Shown one piece after another: positions 1 through 8,302 of a DNA stretch of 64,000 nucleotides. The first letter of the stretch is position 1. Every line of letters starts with the position of its first letter. The notes below the pieces were generated by a model. It worked only from the letters and a program-made list of their open reading frames with translations, searched no databases and had not been told where the DNA came from. The position numbers were made by a program, and so were the translations under genes. The DNA is from Teredinibacter turnerae (lineage in GTDB: Bacteria; Pseudomonadota; Gammaproteobacteria; Pseudomonadales; Cellvibrionaceae), in NCBI RefSeq assembly GCF_037935975.1, contig NZ_CP149817.1, forward strand, positions 3,906,001-3,970,000. Reading direction: 5' to 3'.

Positions 1-298
1 CCAGTTCCGCTGCATGCGGGTTTGTCATTGCACCGAAAGGCGTATAGTACGGCATTTCTTCGGCTTGATGAGCGATAGCCTGTGCTATCTCGCGATTGCC
101 GTAGCCAACATTGACGCACCACATGCCAGCGATGCCATCTAGGTATTTTTTCCCGTCGCTGTCGTAGACGTGATAGCCCTCGCCCCTGCTAATAACTAAA
201 TCACCCTGGCTGGGTGCGGTAGCAAAGTCTGCCCATGGGTGGACTATGTGGCGCTTGTCTATTTCAGTTATATCTTCAGTGCTTTTGGAAACAGTCAT
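1..298 (-). CDS. Class III PLP-dependent aminotransferase, N-terminal part
   Basis: The 3' end lies beyond the window start; about 99 N-terminal residues are visible. The start is the ATG at 298-296. Residues such as HPWADF, VISRGEGYHVYDSDGKKYLDG and GMWCVNVGYG are typical of the N-terminus of omega-amino acid/amine:pyruvate transaminases (SpuC-like, fold type I), cytoplasmic enzymes that move an amino group from an amine or omega-amino acid to pyruvate. The PLP lysine is not in view. It starts 11 bp after the SET-domain gene stops, so the two are very probably co-transcribed. The exact substrate cannot be told from this fragment. Confidence 0.85.
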   Translation of the reverse strand, partial: MTVSKSTEDITEIDKRHIVHPWADFATAPSQGDLVISRGEGYHVYDSDGKKYLDGIAGMWCVNVGYGNREIAQAIAHQAEEMPYYTPFGAMTNPHAAEL

Positions 299-309
299 TA
301 CACTCCCCT

Positions 310-825
310 TTACGCGGTACCGGTGATAATCTGTGATGACTCGCGACCGTGTAATGCTAGCTGCTTCTCGATATGCCGCTGACCTTCTTCGTTTACCTCT
401 TCTTTTCGGCCGGTAATCCAATGACGACAATTGGGTGTATTGCACAAGCACGGAAACTGCTTAAACAATGTATCTTCAGTTGTTGCATAATCCATTGTCA
501 ACGCTTGCCCTGCTTCAATATCGCGGAGCGCCCAAATTTCGAATTCAGTCATATCAAGATAAATATTGGGGGAGCACGAGTGCAGCAAAAATCCAGTGAA
601 GTACAAGTCGTGCATATGAGTGGTTGGTGTCATTTGCAACGTGTGTTGATTGACTTTTGGCACAATATTGCCGGTAATTCGTGCAACTAGATCACCACGT
701 TTTATGTCCTTTTTCGTATATACACCGTAGCCTTTGCCAGATTCTCTGGACCCAACATGAAAGTCTTCTTGGGAAGGATAACCGTAATCGGGATCAAGAC
801 GAAACTCTGGCGGGTATATCAACAT
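310..825 (-). CDS. SET domain-containing protein (putative protein-lysine methyltransferase)
   Basis: 171 residues. The SET core is visible: the SAM-binding G-x-G region (KGYGVYTKKDIKRGD, residues 31-45), the HSCSPN motif (82-87, equivalent of NHSCxPN), the catalytic-region DY (112-113), and a post-SET zinc motif CLCNTPNC (Cys126, 128, 133). These are the signatures of SAM-dependent lysine methyltransferases. Bacterial members are scattered and their substrates mostly unknown. The protein is almost a bare SET domain without a recognition domain, so a partner or small substrate is likely. It lies between the decarboxylase (upstream) and the aminotransferase (11 bp downstream). Fold assignment is firm; the methyl acceptor is unknown. 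Confidence 0.85.
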   Translation of the reverse strand: MLIYPPEFRLDPDYGYPSQEDFHVGSRESGKGYGVYTKKDIKRGDLVARITGNIVPKVNQHTLQMTPTTHMHDLYFTGFLLHSCSPNIYLDMTEFEIWALRDIEAGQALTMDYATTEDTLFKQFPCLCNTPNCRHWITGRKEEVNEEGQRHIEKQLALHGRESSQIITGTA

Positions 826-915
826 TGCTTTTCTCCAGCTTAGTTAAAGTTTACGTACGCACTGCGTCTTGAGAAATAGCAAAAAGAAATTTACTCGGGC
901 GCAGCGGCAGTAGAT

Positions 916-944
916 AAAAACATGTTAGAGCACGCTCGAACATG
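916..944 (-). terminator. Probable intrinsic terminator after the decarboxylase gene
   Basis: On the minus strand an 11-bp arm (CATGTTCGAGC) faces GCTCTAACATG with one mismatch and is followed at once by five T residues. It lies about 63 nt past the decarboxylase stop and about 95 nt before the SET start. It could also be a dyad operator for the SET gene; the T-run favours a terminator. Confidence 0.55.
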
Positions 945-1006
945 CCAAATAAAATTGTCGTCCGTCTCAATTTTTAGCGAGGATATTAGCGTTTTCGTTG
1001 TTTACG

Positions 1007-2245
1007 CTAGCAGTTATGCGTTGATTCCAAGAATAGATATTCTGTAAATTCACCACGCATACAATGATTGGAACTCATCGAAACGGTATAGGCGCCAGCA
1101 TTGATAAATGCAAGCAAATCACCTTCTTTTACTTCGGGATATGCTTTTGATTCATGCAACACGTCAAGCGCTTCGTTAATGTGCCCTGCAATAATTGCGG
1201 GCGAAGTAGATGTCTCAGTAAAACTGCTGTCCTTAGAACCACGTAGCACACAGGGGTATGGTTCACTCGGAAGGTCATAAAAAACAGGCTCCATAGAAAG
1301 ATGAAAACCACCATTAACCCCGATAAAGCGTGCACCAGCTTTTGTTTCTACCGTATTAACCTCCAGCACTAAAATACCGGCGTCCTTAACAAGATAGGTC
1401 CCTGGTTCTACGCAAATTTCGTAGGGCTTGCCACTAAATATTCGCTTAACAACCGCACTCCAATCGCTAAGGTCGAGCGAATTATCGTTTTCTGTGAGTG
1501 GTATGCCCAGCCCGCCACCAAGATTAACTGACTTAACAGACGGAATTTTTTCGATCATGGTAAGACATGTTTTTAATATTTCCTCCCACACCGAAAGCTG
1601 CTCATTAAGATAGCCACAACCCGTGTGAAAGTGCACTCTATCAATGGTGAGCCCATACTGTTTCGCAAGTGCGATCGCTTCTTCTAGCTCCGTGGCATAG
1701 ATGCCAAACTTGGTGGGTTTTTCGCCACTGTAGCGAAGCAGTTCATTCGAGCCATAGCCCGTTCCCATTGCGGGATTAATCCGGATACCAATAGACCGCC
1801 CAGGCGCGCGTTCGCCTATGCGTCGAATCATGCTAAGACCATCTGCATTCAACTTTAGCTCAGAAAACTGAGTAAGAAAATCGAGGTCCGTGTTTGAAAC
1901 TGATGTTCCAGTATACGAGATATCGGAAGGAATGAAACCGCAACTCAGTGCCAGACGCACCTCAGCAGGAGAACATACATCCACACCGCATGAAGTAGAC
2001 GTTTTTAAAAGCGTAAGCAAAGGAGCAAAGCGATTGGCTTTGAGTGCATAGAATATTTTAAACGGCAGATCGGTGTTTTTTAACGACGATTCCACTCGAC
2101 TGTAGTTATTAAGAATGCGATTGCCGCTGTATAGAAATACCGGCGTGCCTAACCTAGCAGCCGCCTGATTGACGTTTTGCCCGGCAAATTCAATCTCATT
2201 CGCCTTGTTATACCTAAGCCCTTCTCGTTCCCACCATAAATTCAT
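1007..2245 (-). CDS. Group IV PLP-dependent decarboxylase, diaminopimelate decarboxylase-like, atypical active site
   Basis: 412 residues of the alanine-racemase-fold (LysA/ODC) decarboxylase family. Visible: PLP lysine in YALKANR (Lys69), HFHTGCG (206-211), the phosphate-binding GGG (243-245), EPGTY (280-284), and the C-terminal GAYTVSMSS (384-392). The enzyme should decarboxylate a basic amino acid in the cytoplasm. Notable: where DAP and ornithine decarboxylases have C-E-S-G-D, this protein has N-E-A-L-D (357-361), so the substrate-proximal cysteine donated by the other subunit is absent. Substrate or even reaction may therefore differ from LysA. It lies upstream of the SET and aminotransferase genes on the same strand, 181 bp away with a possible terminator between. 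Confidence 0.85.
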   Translation of the reverse strand: MNLWWEREGLRYNKANEIEFAGQNVNQAAARLGTPVFLYSGNRILNNYSRVESSLKNTDLPFKIFYALKANRFAPLLTLLKTSTSCGVDVCSPAEVRLALSCGFIPSDISYTGTSVSNTDLDFLTQFSELKLNADGLSMIRRIGERAPGRSIGIRINPAMGTGYGSNELLRYSGEKPTKFGIYATELEEAIALAKQYGLTIDRVHFHTGCGYLNEQLSVWEEILKTCLTMIEKIPSVKSVNLGGGLGIPLTENDNSLDLSDWSAVVKRIFSGKPYEICVEPGTYLVKDAGILVLEVNTVETKAGARFIGVNGGFHLSMEPVFYDLPSEPYPCVLRGSKDSSFTETSTSPAIIAGHINEALDVLHESKAYPEVKEGDLLAFINAGAYTVSMSSNHCMRGEFTEYLFLESTHNC

Positions 2246-2807
2246 TGATATCTGTACATTTTTTCTGGCAATGGATATTTCTTAAATATTTGAACAACAA
2301 TAACACGTTATCGACGTCATTAATTCTTTTTCTGCTTAATTAACGTCAATTGATTTATACCTTGACATAAAGCAGCAAGTTGCTCGTTCTAATCAAATGG
2401 ACACTAAGACCGTACCTACAAGCACGTGGCCTTGTTCAATTTATATCGATGCTATGCACACGCCATGCCCAACGCAAAAAACCGGTTAATATTGTGGGTA
2501 TTGCCTAGTTTGGCGTACATATCAACATAATAACCAGACTAGAGAGCTGACCCTCCCGAAAACAGTGCACAAAAGGGTGCACAAAAACACTTTTGCACCA
2601 TGCTAAAACAAAATGCGGATAGATAACTTTCGTCAACAATGTCGTAAAGTTCACTTAGCGGAACTAAAGTGTCATGGAAATATCTGGGGACTAAGGCGAC
2701 AGGCGCTCTAAAAAGCTGGTATAAATGAAGTTTGATTCAAGTACTAATATTGAAGCGCCAGAAATGCTGACTGTAGTCAATTGTTTTAGAACGGTGAAGG
2801 TAGTTTT
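2246..2807. other. Intergenic stretch without a recognisable gene
   Basis: AT-rich DNA upstream of the decarboxylase. No open frame with family similarity was seen. The only local structure is a short repeat near 2565-2600 (GTGCACAAAA twice, then an inverted TTTTGCACC), which could be an operator or chance. Confidence 0.4.
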
Positions 2808-3126
2808 ACTATACAGAAATATTCAACTGATGAGTTTCTGGCAGTGATAGACGGCGAAAAAATTCTTGTTGCTCGAACATCCGATAAAGTAATCGCGCTT
2901 ATGTGAATTTGGCAGCCAAATAATTTTATTCATCATTTGTTTATTTCGCGACACTATCAGAGAAAAGGCGTCGGCACAGCACGCATTTTTATAATGCTTC
3001 GAAAATTCGGCTTACCTATATCTTTATCTTTGACGCGCATTAAAGTGAATATTCAAAACACAGTATTTTAACTGTTTATCTGAAAATATTATATTTTCAA
3101 AGAAGCGCTTTTGGGTACGACATGGT
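2808..3126 (+). pseudogene. Decayed GNAT-family N-acetyltransferase
   Basis: Reading from 2808, one frame gives an acetyltransferase-like string (GEKILVARTSDKVIAL, then HLFISRHYQRKGVGTARI) containing the acetyl-CoA binding motif Q-R-K-G-V-G, followed by KVN and KEALLG-like C-terminal pieces. The frame is broken by stops at 2904 (TGA, after LM), 3069 (TAA) and 3081 (TGA), and no proper start is seen. The order of motifs matches a GNAT core, so this is a dead gene and not a random frame. It cannot make a functional enzyme. What it acetylated is unknown. Confidence 0.6.
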
Positions 3127-3283
3127 GAACACTATCATACTAACTTTGAAATGCCATTCCAGCGTGCTTTACAAATATATCAACAGTTTTTGCTATATCA
3201 CGTATTGTGGTGACTATACAACCTCACCAAAAACCCTACTAAAAAAAGCTTCCTGTTTGCAATTTCCTTCGGAGGACATATGA

Positions 3284-3538
3284 ATGGCTAGTATCGAGTT
3301 TTCTAAAGAAGAAAAAGACGTGCTTTCTAAGAAAATAAAAAACTATTTTATTGAAAAGCTGGATCACGAAATTGGCCAGTTTGACGCTCTTTTTCTCTTG
3401 GATTTTATCTCAGACGAGATAGGGGCTTATTTCTATAATCGTGGCCTCTACGACGCACAAGCGATATTGGAAAACCGTTTAGATAGCGTTGTTGAGGCAA
3501 TTTACGAACTCGAAAAGGCTACTGATTTTAGACGCTAG
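3284..3538 (+). CDS. DUF2164 family protein
   Basis: 84 residues. The sequence closely fits the DUF2164 family: short charged N-terminal helix (EFSKEEKDVLSKKIKNYF), the core DHEIGQFDALFLLDFISDEIG, then YFYNRGLYDAQA and a helical tail. No signal peptide or membrane segment, so probably cytosolic. The family has no established function. A GGAGG at 3271-3275 supports the ATG at 3284; another ATG at 3280 is out of frame. It appears monocistronic, surrounded by non-coding or decayed DNA. Confidence 0.85.
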   Translation: MASIEFSKEEKDVLSKKIKNYFIEKLDHEIGQFDALFLLDFISDEIGAYFYNRGLYDAQAILENRLDSVVEAIYELEKATDFRR

Positions 3539-3718
3539 TGCGTTGTATTAATAGCTGAAACCGGTTATACAACGAAAAATTTCAAACCTCTCGGGATTCC
3601 AACTCAGAAAATTGAAGTTTTTAGCAAGAAACCGTTCTCACCAGCTTTAATCCGTTATTCAAACACATGAAGACTTTCAGATTTATTTAAATAGCAGAGA
3701 ATTTAGAGAAAAGGTATT

Positions 3719-3880
3719 ATGAAAACACCATTTCGAATAGTAATTATAGTCGGCTGCTTTTTGTTGGCTATTGCGTGTTACGTCTTTGGAATCCCTTATG
3801 GCGGTATAGCTTTATTTTTGTTGGGGTTAATATGTGAAGCTTTATTTTGGAACGGAATCTTCAAAAAAAGAAAAGCATGA
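3719..3880 (+). CDS. Small two-helix membrane protein, hypothetical
   Basis: 53 residues, below usual ORF cut-offs. Two hydrophobic segments (IVIIVGCFLLAIACYVF, residues 7-23; GGIALFLLGLICEALFW, 28-44) joined by a short loop, with a basic C-terminal tail (KKRKA), suggest a helical hairpin with the tail in the cytoplasm. AAAGG lies about 6 nt before the ATG. No family recognised. The compact hydrophobic pattern makes coding likely, but no homology supports it. Confidence 0.5.
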   Translation: MKTPFRIVIIVGCFLLAIACYVFGIPYGGIALFLLGLICEALFWNGIFKKRKA

Positions 3881-4148
3881 TCTAGCGGTTATGTCGAGAC
3901 TCTAATATCAAGAACACAATAATAGCCTTATATCCAAGGAGCCCCTATCCTATTTTAGGCACACATTTTCACCCAATTGCGCAAACGGAACCAGCCAGAA
4001 ACACGAGACCGCAAAGCTTGCTCAACACCTGTCGATTATGTTCACGCGCGTATGATTACCCTGCCGGATACCTACCCTTACACTATGTTATTAAAACAGT
4101 ATAGCATTAAAAAATAATGTATTGAAAAATATAACCAGGAGAGAACCA
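3881..4148. other. Intergenic stretch, nothing recognised
   Basis: No conserved frame, tRNA or strong hairpin was seen. It should hold the promoter of the lipoprotein gene that follows. Confidence 0.3.
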
Positions 4149-4763
4149 TTGTTTAAAAAGGAAGTTTTTGCGGCAATACTTTTCTTGGCCCTCCAAGGGT
4201 GCTCGAGCTTTGAAACCGAAAATATTACAGGCAATCGGGAGCAAGAGAAAACCTATTTAAAATATTTAAACCGTGAAGTAATCTCTACGCACGGGCTCGA
4301 TGTTACCCTTAGGATTCCAGAAGAATTCTCGCCCAAGCCTATAATTAACTACGAGGCAACCTTCAATGATCATCCGTTCTACGTTTCACTTGCAACACTC
4401 ATATCGCTAGACACTCTACTGACGGTTCATGCGGAGTCCGTTGAAGATGGATCCGGTTATTTAAACTATAGCCATCTCGAGCGGTTTGATATTGATGATA
4501 TAGAGTTCTATCGTAAAGACCAGTGTTTAAAACTGGATTATAAGACTATTAACGCTATGCAAGATTTACGTTATGTCGCGAAAATGGGTTTTGACTTTGG
4601 ATTGCCGACGTATTTAGCTCAGCTTTTCAAGCACTCTGACGACGGCAATAAGGAAATTGTGCTGACTCTCGCAAAACATGTTGATGACTGTTCGATGATA
4701 GACGGCAGGTTTGATGAATTTACTCACGAAATTAATCGTTTGTTAGAAATAAATTTTCGTTGA
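4149..4763 (+). CDS. Putative lipoprotein, hypothetical
   Basis: About 204 residues from the TTG at 4149. This start is preferred over the upstream in-frame TTG at 4122 because AGGAGA (4137-4142) sits 6 nt before it, and it gives a short lipoprotein signal: MFKKEVFAAILFL followed by the lipobox LALQGC. The mature part is acidic and mostly soluble with no repeats (HGLDVTLRIPEEFSPKPI, later FDIDDIEFYRKDQCLKLDY), so a periplasm-facing lipid-anchored protein is expected. The segment LDVTLRIP resembles the N-terminus of tail-accumulated immunity-like lipoproteins, but no family can be named with confidence. No obvious operon partner. Confidence 0.65.
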   Translation: MFKKEVFAAILFLALQGCSSFETENITGNREQEKTYLKYLNREVISTHGLDVTLRIPEEFSPKPIINYEATFNDHPFYVSLATLISLDTLLTVHAESVEDGSGYLNYSHLERFDIDDIEFYRKDQCLKLDYKTINAMQDLRYVAKMGFDFGLPTYLAQLFKHSDDGNKEIVLTLAKHVDDCSMIDGRFDEFTHEINRLLEINFR

Positions 4764-4865
4764 TATCGCGAGATATAATTTCTGCCCATCTCATGCGGGG
4801 ACTAGCCCCCTTTTCCGCGCAGTTGGTTCGTTTTTATTTTCGGTTAAATACTAACCAAGAAATAA

Positions 4866-4920
4866 CCTCAATCCGACCATGGGTGCGCTACTCAGATGGG
4901 CAGGCTTTTCTCTCCGCAAC
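4866..4920 (+). repeat. Dispersed 55-bp repeat, copy 1
   Basis: Matches 14688-14742 at 48 of 55 positions, starting CCTCAATCCGACCATG and ending CTCCGCAAC. Both copies lie just behind a protein-coding gene in the same orientation. Nature unknown: a relic of a larger duplicated or mobile unit is the simplest reading. Confidence 0.7.
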
Positions 4921-5125
4921 GCTTGAAAGTCTAACTTTCAGCTCTACTGTATTAGCCTAAGTTTGGAGGTTGTCGCGAATCTCGAAATCTTAACCACTAC
5001 TTTTGGCCGGCCCCGACTCCACCGCAAATCTTGCTGCAAGCGACGCTCACCTACCCAGCAATACGTCGCTGTTATTCAGGCAACTATTCGGTCAATGTTA
5101 AGGTAAGACAGGCGCCCGTTTAAAT

Positions 5126-5256
5126 ACATTATAGCGCTGAGTATTCTGAGGCTCGTAGACGAAATTGTATACCTACCGCTAAAAATCCAGTTATCGATTG
5201 GCCAATACCTGAGAAGCGCGCTGTACGCAAGGTAAAAGCCATGCTAAGCATTCCCT
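5126..5256 (+). repeat. Degenerate dispersed repeat, copy 1
   Basis: Aligns with 12881-13007 over about 130 bp with many substitutions (shared blocks ACATTAT, ATCGATTG/ACCGATTG, AAGCGC, AAGCCA-GCTAA-CATTC). In one frame both copies read similarly (HYSAEYSEAR versus HYRTDYASAR), so this may be a relic of one coding sequence. Neither copy is open. Confidence 0.4.
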
Positions 5257-5262
5257 TGATTT

Positions 5263-6117
5263 TCACTTGTACACAGGGAATACGCTAGCTTCACCGTAAT
5301 CTTTGATCTTATCAAAGTTTTTCAATGCATCCATATCTGCCACGGAAATATCAAAATCCAAATCTGCATTGTTTTGCATATGTTTTGGGTTAGCCGTTTT
5401 TGGTAAGGGCAGCATTCCCATTTGCAAAGCGTAACGGATACAAAGTTGGGGAACTGACACAGCGTAGCTCTCAGCTATCGCTATAATTTCCTTATTTTTT
5501 AACAGTTCACCGTGCCCAATGGGAGAGTACGCCTCCACCAAAACCTCATTTTCCTGACAATAACTAATCAACTGGTGCGGTGTATTGCTAATATGCGCAA
5601 GAATTTGATTCACCATAGGCTTGACCGAGCAAACCTCCAGAATATTTTCAATATCTTGCGGCAAGAAATTGGATACACCAATCGCACGAATTTTACCTGC
5701 CATGTAGGCCTCTTCCAAAGCACGCCAGGCTCCTCTATTTCCGTCAAAATAGCGATTATCCTGACCGAACTCATCCCATGGTTGTGGACTGTGAATAATC
5801 ATCATATCGATATAATCTAATGCCATAACCGCGAGAGACTTATCAATAGACATCAGCGCTCCATCATATGACTTTATACCTGCACCAAGCTTAGTGGTAA
5901 CAAATAAGTCATTGCGTGCGACGCCACAGTTCCGGATGCCCTCGCCGACACCACTTTCATTACCGTAGGCTTGAGCAGTGTCGATATGACGATAGCCCAA
6001 GCCCACGGCATCTTTCACCGCTTGCGCGGCATTTTCATTTTCAATAAACCATGTTCCCAAGCCAAGCTTCGGAATTTTCACACCATTGTGAAGCGTGTAA
6101 TTTTCTTGTAACACCAT
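5263..6117 (-). CDS. Aldo/keto reductase (DkgA-like)
   Basis: 284 residues, the normal length of a single-domain (alpha/beta)8 aldo/keto reductase that reduces aldehydes or ketones with NADPH in the cytosol. The catalytic tetrad is in place: Asp46 and Tyr51 (YRHIDTAQAYGNE), Lys76 (TTKLG) and His109 (IIHSPQPW); the family signature GVSNF follows near residue 165. Similar to 2,5-diketo-gluconate reductase/methylglyoxal reductase types. It lies downstream of a cupin gene on the same strand, with an AraC_N-type regulator divergent from the pair, an arrangement reminiscent of yqhC-yqhD-dkgA, where the regulator senses reactive aldehydes. The exact carbonyl substrate is not readable. Confidence 0.9.
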   Translation of the reverse strand: MVLQENYTLHNGVKIPKLGLGTWFIENENAAQAVKDAVGLGYRHIDTAQAYGNESGVGEGIRNCGVARNDLFVTTKLGAGIKSYDGALMSIDKSLAVMALDYIDMMIIHSPQPWDEFGQDNRYFDGNRGAWRALEEAYMAGKIRAIGVSNFLPQDIENILEVCSVKPMVNQILAHISNTPHQLISYCQENEVLVEAYSPIGHGELLKNKEIIAIAESYAVSVPQLCIRYALQMGMLPLPKTANPKHMQNNADLDFDISVADMDALKNFDKIKDYGEASVFPVYK

Positions 6118-6391
6118 TGCAATTTTTCCTGTATTCGGTTCATTCTGGATCAGCTTAAATATTGCGAATATGAGATGCGGCGCTCCAACCTACAGAACCT
6201 TGCTTGTTTGGCGCTTTTATACCCCGTAAACCTTCAAACCAATTTGAATAGCTCTTCCTTTAAAAGGGTAATTGCGCCGGACGATTCAGCCACCGTACTA
6301 TCCCATGTGCCCCAGCATCCAAAAGGGCATCGCAGTTACAGACTGTCTTACTGGGATTGCCATTATTAAAATGACTTAAAACGGCGAGCAA

Positions 6392-6886
6392 TCACTTTTG
6401 GTATTGACCATCTGTGACATGTTCCTTCCAAACAACATTGTTGCCATCTTTACTACCCGTAACCACCAAGTGTTTCATCGGGCCTTTTTTGGTAGCGCCA
6501 TGCCAGTGATCTACACCCGGCGGACACCAAATAGTTTCCCCCGGAGAAACTTGCATCACTTCGCCATCTCGCGTGCCGGTAACCGCAGTGCCTGTCAAAA
6601 CCACGATATGCTGCCCGGCGGGATGTGAATGCCACGCCGTACGCGACCCCGCCTGAAAAGTAACATAGGCCCCTGAGTATTTTGCGGTATCGTTACTGGG
6701 GAATAGCAACTCCACCGATACCTCGCCGGTAAAATGATCGCTACCAGCGGCAAATGTCGGCTGCGAACCTGTCATGTACAGTACCTGAGAGGAAGGGTTC
6801 TCCGCCCAAACCTTCAACGAAAATATTGCAATCAAGCTCAATATCAATTGTGGACATATACGCCATAGCGCTTTGTTGTTCTTCAT
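6392..6886 (-). CDS. Periplasmic cupin-domain protein
   Basis: 164 residues from the ATG at 6886, chosen because GGAG lies 10 nt upstream and it puts a signal peptide (MKNNKALWRICPQLILSL...VWA) at the N-terminus; an in-frame ATG at 6928 would hide it. The mature part is one cupin barrel: motif 1 G-SRTAWHSHPAGQHIVVLTG with metal-ligand histidines, motif 2 PGETIWCPPGVDHWHGA. Such exported small cupins are often annotated as carboxymuconolactone-decarboxylase-associated or quercetinase-like; the reaction is unknown. It is first in the pair with the aldo/keto reductase (274 bp apart) and divergent from the AraC-type regulator. Confidence 0.8.
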   Translation of the reverse strand: MKNNKALWRICPQLILSLIAIFSLKVWAENPSSQVLYMTGSQPTFAAGSDHFTGEVSVELLFPSNDTAKYSGAYVTFQAGSRTAWHSHPAGQHIVVLTGTAVTGTRDGEVMQVSPGETIWCPPGVDHWHGATKKGPMKHLVVTGSKDGNNVVWKEHVTDGQYQK

Positions 6887-7072
6887 AGTAAAACTGCTCC
6901 CGTGTCGATCTAAGACAATCGAATTCATCTACTCGATTATCTACCAGCTTCTGCGGCAGTCACTACAGTAATTGCCTGACATTGTTGCCTATTCCTATTA
7001 ACATCAATAGTTTCACTGGCAAATAGCAGAGCGCAGGTATACATTTAAACTCTAGAGAGCACAGGTAAAAGA

Positions 7073-7999
7073 ATGGAAGACGATCACAGCGATACGCGCG
7101 CATTGGCCCCACTACAGGCGGCGATGGCGCAGACGATTCAACACCGTTTAGCGCAGACGGCTGACTGGCTGACGCCAATACCTAATTTACTTTTTTTCCG
7201 TCGCGATGCACCCACAGAACCGGATTTTTGCCTAATTGAACCTAGCGTTGTACTCGTTGTTCAAGGAACAAAACAACTCCTTATCGGGGACCAAGCCTTT
7301 CCCTATGATAGGTCGAATTTCTTGATCACCTCTCTAGACTTACCCGCCAGTTCACAAGTTATTGCAGCCAGCTCCGAACTCCCTTGCCTTGGCGTTGTAT
7401 TGAAATTGGATATACGCATGCTCGCGGAGATAATTGCCCAAGCCGATTTACCCCATTTACGAGAACGCACAAACGGACAGAGCGTAGGTCTAGGTACCAT
7501 GAGCACTGCGATTATTCGGCCGTTCGAACGGCTGCTGGGTTTGCTGGACGAACCTAAAGCAATCAATGTACTGGCCCCACTGATTGAACGAGAAATTCAT
7601 TACCGGCTGTTACTCAGTAACCAAGCCGCCCTATTGCGCCAAATTACGGCAATCGATAGTCAGGGTTACCGCATTGCCCGGGCGATCGACTGGCTAAAAA
7701 CACATTACACTCATCAATTACGCGTTGACGACTTAGCCACACGGGTGCAAATGAGTACCCCGTCGTTCCACCATCATTTTCGACAGCTCACCTCTATGAG
7801 CCCATTGCAATATCAAAAGCGTCTTCGCTTACACGAAGCCAAACGTTTAATGCTTAATAATCAATTAGATGCATCCAGCGCAGCTTATCAGGTAGGTTAC
7901 GAAAGCCCTTCGCAATTCAGTAGAGAATACAGCCGTATGTTTGGTGCACCGCCCAAAAAGGATATTGAAAAAATCCGTCGGCAAGCGCTGGAAGAATAA
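7073..7999 (+). CDS. AraC family transcriptional regulator with AraC_N domain (YqhC-like)
   Basis: 308 residues. The N-terminal half (about 40-195) matches the AraC_N effector domain (PDFCLIEPSVVLVVQGTKQLLIG, then FLITSLDLPASSQV), the C-terminal 100 residues are the double helix-turn-helix DNA-binding domain (VDDLATRVQMSTPSFHHHFRQLT and AAYQVGYESPSQFSREYSRMFG). AGGT precedes the ATG. It is transcribed away from the cupin-reductase pair; YqhC-type regulators classically activate adjacent aldehyde-reductase genes in response to reactive carbonyls, so it probably controls its divergent neighbours. That assignment is inference from layout. Confidence 0.88.
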   Translation: MEDDHSDTRALAPLQAAMAQTIQHRLAQTADWLTPIPNLLFFRRDAPTEPDFCLIEPSVVLVVQGTKQLLIGDQAFPYDRSNFLITSLDLPASSQVIAASSELPCLGVVLKLDIRMLAEIIAQADLPHLRERTNGQSVGLGTMSTAIIRPFERLLGLLDEPKAINVLAPLIEREIHYRLLLSNQAALLRQITAIDSQGYRIARAIDWLKTHYTHQLRVDDLATRVQMSTPSFHHHFRQLTSMSPLQYQKRLRLHEAKRLMLNNQLDASSAAYQVGYESPSQFSREYSRMFGAPPKKDIEKIRRQALEE

Positions 8000-8302
8000 A
8001 CCGTATTTAGCAGTTTTAATTACCGCTGCTTTTGCTATCCAAGCCAAAGCTTCATCTTGAACGCGCTTAGTAAGGGAAGGCCATTTTTTGTTAAGTTTTC
8101 TTTTACCCATATTCCGAGGAGTTACATTGCTCATCCAGCAATGGCGATAAAACCAGCTTCTAACAACGTCTTTATATATATTTGAGAATCCAGCCTAAAA
8201 GCACTCATCTATTCGCTACTGCGCAACCAATAAAAATTTCTGCTACGGCAATATGCCTGTGATAGCATAATTGCGCATTGACTTCCGCAGAGGCTTTCAC
8301 CC
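8000..8302. other. Intergenic stretch leading into duplicated block
   Basis: Holds an open minus-strand frame that runs back over the AraC gene's end (not accepted as a gene) and, from 8181, the left end of the duplicated sigma/VOC block. No strong promoter was identified by eye. Confidence 0.3.

Noticed and set aside
4760-4960. 66-codon frame behind the lipoprotein gene
   Set aside because: Overlaps the lipoprotein stop, no family features, and half of it lies in a dispersed repeat.
6175-6369. 64-codon plus-strand frame between reductase and cupin genes
   Set aside because: Runs antisense to a probable two-gene transcript and has no recognisable features.
7865-8134. 89-codon minus-strand frame at the end of the AraC gene
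   Set aside because: Overlaps the confident AraC coding end; basic composition but no family resemblance or ribosome site.
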